This document shows positions 61,639-64,000 of a stretch of DNA of 64,000 nt, in pieces (position 1 is the first letter of the stretch; each line of letters opens with the position of its first letter). The translations under genes and the position numbers were made by a program. Under the pieces are notes generated by a model. It ran no database searches, had not been told where the DNA came from, and saw only the letters and a program-made list of their open reading frames with translations. Source of the stretch: Gudongella sp049310905 (GTDB lineage: Bacteria > Bacillota > Clostridia > Tissierellales > Tissierellaceae). The stretch is from positions 186,001 through 250,000 of the forward strand of contig NZ_JBMEMN010000001.1 of assembly GCF_049310905.1 (NCBI RefSeq), in the 5' to 3' direction.

Positions 61639-62754
61639 CTATCTAAACATGCCCCTTGTATTGGACATGAAGGTTTGTAGCAGATCCATCCCCTTGTTCC
61701 TGATGACAACAATTCTATTTTCCAAATCCAATCTATCAATTAATAGTGATAGGTTTAAATCCCCACCTATTATTTGTGGAATGGTGATATCTGATATCCC
61801 TGTACTGGGACTGTAATCATCCGGATTTATATTATCAAATTCATCTACTATCTCATGCCCTGCAACAGTATAAGTGTATTTGTAGTGGCTAGGTATATGT
61901 GTTGTACTGTTTGGATAGGTTATAATGGCTTCAAAGTTATTTGCTCCACCTGCATCCCTTATGGTCTTTTCCATGTACGCTTGGTCACCGTGTCTGTTAA
62001 GTGTGCTATTCTGTGGAGTTATATTATAGGCATTTGACACTCCCCCAAGTGAATCAGCTATTATATGACCTTCATCAAGTTCAGGATGCTCTGTTCCTGG
62101 TACTTTTGCCTCATCATAATAGTATCTTCCTGAATCAAGCACATCCTCTATGCTCTCATCTTGCAGTCTTATCTCATCTGCAACCACCCTTACAAGTTGA
62201 CCGTTCTCATTTGTATAAGCCCAGTATTCTCTTTCACCATATCCTATATCAACCACTACATTTGGAAGGCGGTGTCCTGATAGGTCACCACCTTCAACCA
62301 CTATGTAGGTGTGGTCTCTAAAGGAATCTTCTTTCTGATTGCCACCATTTTCTATTAGAACAGTCCTTGTAGCACTATCCCAAGCAACATCTGCTCCGGT
62401 TGACTCAGCTACAAACCTTACAGGAACCATACTTCTATCATCGATTATTGTAGGCGGCACATCAAGATTTGTAGGCTCTCCATTTACATATGCAATCCTA
62501 TGGTCTATGACAAGTGAAATGATTTTGCCTTCTCCAACTCCTGTGACAGTTCTTGTTGAATCATCCCATTCTACTTCAAGTCCCAATGACTCAAAGATTG
62601 TCCTTGCCGGAAGGACAGTTCTCCCATCAATTATGGTAGGGGAAACATCAAAATCAAGTTTCCTTCCATCAATCTCAACAGATATGTCCTCCGCGAATAC
62701 ACCGCTTCCAAATATTAAAACAACAACCAGTAATAAAACTAAAAGCTTCTTCAT
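61639..62754 (-). CDS. Secreted protein with copper-amine-oxidase-type domain and nuclease domain
   Basis: 371 residues: signal peptide (KKLLVLLLVVVLIFGSGVFA), an N-terminal copper amine oxidase-like wall domain in two repeats (about 25-135; GRTVLPARTIFESLGLEVEW and DRSMVPVRFVAESTGADVAW), and a DNA/RNA non-specific endonuclease-like domain (about 145-300). The nuclease motif reads ELDEGHIIADSLGG (H230, D234), where DRGH is typical, followed by ITPQNSTLNRHGDQAYMEK with the metal-binding Asn (N253). It should be an extracellular, wall-bound nuclease, for nucleotide scavenging, defence or competition. A 45-residue tail without similarity follows. The start has a good RBS. Confidence 0.87.
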   Translation of the reverse strand: MKKLLVLLLVVVLIFGSGVFAEDISVEIDGRKLDFDVSPTIIDGRTVLPARTIFESLGLEVEWDDSTRTVTGVGEGKIISLVIDHRIAYVNGEPTNLDVPPTIIDDRSMVPVRFVAESTGADVAWDSATRTVLIENGGNQKEDSFRDHTYIVVEGGDLSGHRLPNVVVDIGYGEREYWAYTNENGQLVRVVADEIRLQDESIEDVLDSGRYYYDEAKVPGTEHPELDEGHIIADSLGGVSNAYNITPQNSTLNRHGDQAYMEKTIRDAGGANNFEAIITYPNSTTHIPSHYKYTYTVAGHEIVDEFDNINPDDYSPSTGISDITIPQIIGGDLNLSLLIDRLDLENRIVVIRNKGMDLLQTFMSNTRGMFR

Positions 62755-62879
62755 AAAACAATCCCTCTGATTTCTATATCATCTTCTATCTTACTAAAAC
62801 AAACCATTTAATTTAATACCTATTAAAGATCATTCAAGATATACATCTGAAACTTCAATAAACAATCAAAATTACCAAT

Positions 62880-63476
62880 TTATGCAATATATTGATTTTG
62901 TCTCCTTACCCCTATAATTGATGCAATCAATGCATGAACCATTGCAAACGGAATCATAGCACTGCCTATTACAATAACACCAAGCTCATAAGCGAGGTTG
63001 CTTCTCTCATCAGGTTTACCCTTAAATCTGTTGATAAATGAACCCCAAGGAATTCCAAGAGCATTGCCTATCATAATTGCACGAATCGCTCCCAGTATTC
63101 CCTTAGCCTTAACAATTCCATAGCTCTCGACAACCTGGTCCCATGACTCCTTTGAAGGGTTTCCCCTGGAATCGGCATAATGCTGAGCAAACATAATAGC
63201 CTGCAGCTCCTCCTCAGGAACATCATCCACTACACCTGATAGCATATTATGAATCTCCTCATTGCTCATTCCAGCCTCAAGTGCCATTTTAGTATGGGCA
63301 TAGGAACACATAGGACACCCATTGACCTCAGTTACAGCCAACATGATTCTCTCAATAAATTCAGTGTTCATCTCGCCCTTACGCTTGGCTTTTGACATAT
63401 ATGGTGCAGAACGAATTCCCTTGTAAAGTATTGTGTATATTTCTCCTAATGAATATAGCTTTCTTCCAAACTCCAT
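62880..63476 (-). CDS. Carboxymuconolactone decarboxylase/AhpD-like protein
   Basis: A 198-residue protein with the CxxC..H motif (EVNGCPMCSYAHTKMALEAG, about residues 52-71) of AhpD-like peroxidase partners and the MLSGVVDDVPEEEL region. It probably acts in thiol redox; the C-terminal third holds hydrophobic stretches (VIVIGSAMIPFAMVHALIAS). It is a single-gene unit with no visible operon partner. Confidence 0.82.
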   Translation of the reverse strand: MEFGRKLYSLGEIYTILYKGIRSAPYMSKAKRKGEMNTEFIERIMLAVTEVNGCPMCSYAHTKMALEAGMSNEEIHNMLSGVVDDVPEEELQAIMFAQHYADSRGNPSKESWDQVVESYGIVKAKGILGAIRAIMIGNALGIPWGSFINRFKGKPDERSNLAYELGVIVIGSAMIPFAMVHALIASIIGVRRQNQYIA

Positions 63477-63625
63477 TTTATCCCTTCATTCCTCTTTATT
63501 TATTTGATATTTCTACCTTGAAATTTATATAACTCTTCATCAAGTGTTAAGCGTGAGCTTTTTTTGCATTTATCTAAACTGAGATTTACAAATACACTGT
63601 GGTTTTTCACTTTTAGTGACTTATG

Positions 63626-64000
63626 CTATTCTTCCAAGCCCATACCCAGTTTACCATAAATTGTGTCCAAATCCCATGGAGTTAGTATTGTATAGATATC
63701 CTCAATATTTACTGAACTTGCCTTCCGATTCAATACAATGATTGTAGCTGTTCTATTTCCACTCTTTCTGATTTCCTCGAATTTATCAATGACATCATAC
63801 AGAGTATCTGTACTAATTAAAAAACTGTAACTATCACTTTCTTCATCTCTAAGGATCACATCTTGTACGGATGTATTATTAATAGAGATTATATCATCTT
63901 CCACACTTGAAGCTAACCAATTTGTGATCCCATTCTCTGTAATAAGGCCTATGAATTTTCCAGACTTAACAACGGGAAATTGCGAATAATGGTATTTATC
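63626..64000 (-). CDS. CBS-domain protein, 5' end cut by window edge
   Basis: 125 codons from the right edge to a TAG at 63626 with no stop between. The part outside the ORF as listed reads DKYHYSQFPVVKSGKFIGLITENGITNWLA (quoted in part: YSQFPVVKSGKFIGLITENG), the core of a CBS domain, followed by a second CBS-like repeat ending at the C terminus. CBS domains bind adenine nucleotides and regulate other proteins. The N terminus is outside the window, so the whole protein cannot be named. Confidence 0.8.
   Translation of the reverse strand, partial: DKYHYSQFPVVKSGKFIGLITENGITNWLASSVEDDIISINNTSVQDVILRDEESDSYSFLISTDTLYDVIDKFEEIRKSGNRTATIIVLNRKASSVNIEDIYTILTPWDLDTIYGKLGMGLEE

Noticed and set aside
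1..64000. CRISPR arrays, tRNA or rRNA genes, complete insertion sequences
   Set aside because: None seen: no spaced direct repeats, no tRNA-like cloverleaf, no transposase frame.

Overview
The window is low-GC DNA from an anaerobic, amino-acid-fermenting member of the Bacillota (Clostridia/Tissierellia type). Supporting signs are the block ctsR-mcsA-mcsB-clpC-radA and carD-yacL-ispD-ispF-proS, a T-box leader, a c-di-GMP-I riboswitch, strong AGGAGG-type ribosome binding sites with many TTG starts, S-layer and copper-amine-oxidase wall domains, and a full histidine-to-glutamate route with sodium/glutamate symport. The genus cannot be fixed from sequence alone. Nearly all genes are on the minus strand; both ends are cut inside genes (proS at the left, a CBS-domain gene at the right).

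Layout. 1-11.5 kb: housekeeping and stress block (proS with its T-box leader, ispF, ispD, yacL, carD, then radA, clpC, mcsB, mcsA, ctsR with a CtsR box). 11.6-21 kb: a secreted transglutaminase-like protein behind a c-di-GMP riboswitch, an EF-G paralogue and a run of small metabolic or envelope genes (DsrE-like, AlkA-like glycosylase, AI-2E family exporter, D-cysteine desulfhydrase-like enzyme, signal peptidase, phosphatase, acetyltransferase, pterin dehydratase). 21-26.5 kb: a complete oligopeptide/dipeptide ABC importer. 27-31 kb: fumarase (two subunits), malic enzyme and class I aldolase. 31-44 kb: histidine and glutamate catabolism in several units: gltS-ftcD-fchA-hutD behind a sigma-54 promoter, the two-component pair that probably drives it, an aldo/keto reductase, a truncated ftcD copy, and hutU-hutI-hutH. 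44-50 kb: a very AT-rich operon of an unknown 326-aa protein, a 1,016-aa SARP/BTAD-AAA-TPR regulator, a MutL/GlmL-type ASKHA protein and an aminotransferase fragment. 50-52 kb: a Tm-1-like protein pair. 52-64 kb: O-antigen ligase-like membrane protein, an SLH protein, DUF302, thioesterase, a PAS-GGDEF-HD-GYP c-di-GMP enzyme, DUF4230, gene relics, a secreted nuclease, a carboxymuconolactone decarboxylase-like protein and CBS domains.

How they fit together. Histidine is deaminated (HutH), hydrated (HutU) and opened (HutI) to formiminoglutamate; FtcD and FchA pass the formimino group into the folate pool and release glutamate, which GltS can also import. The sensor kinase/response regulator pair sits just upstream of a textbook -24/-12 promoter for gltS-ftcD-fchA-hutD.

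The most interesting observation is in the promoters of hutU and of the SARP operon. They share a 13-base block and the same geometry: two ATTAACG-type heptamers 11 bases apart, the nearer one exactly 9 bases upstream of the -10. That is the layout expected for a SARP-type activator, so the large regulator at 45.9-48.9 kb is a strong candidate for controlling both its own operon and histidine breakdown. Other points of note are a urocanase that lacks the catalytic cysteine and the HHGGG motif, a 50-base near-identical terminator cassette that truncates the second ftcD copy, and the pairing of a c-di-GMP riboswitch with a c-di-GMP enzyme in one window.
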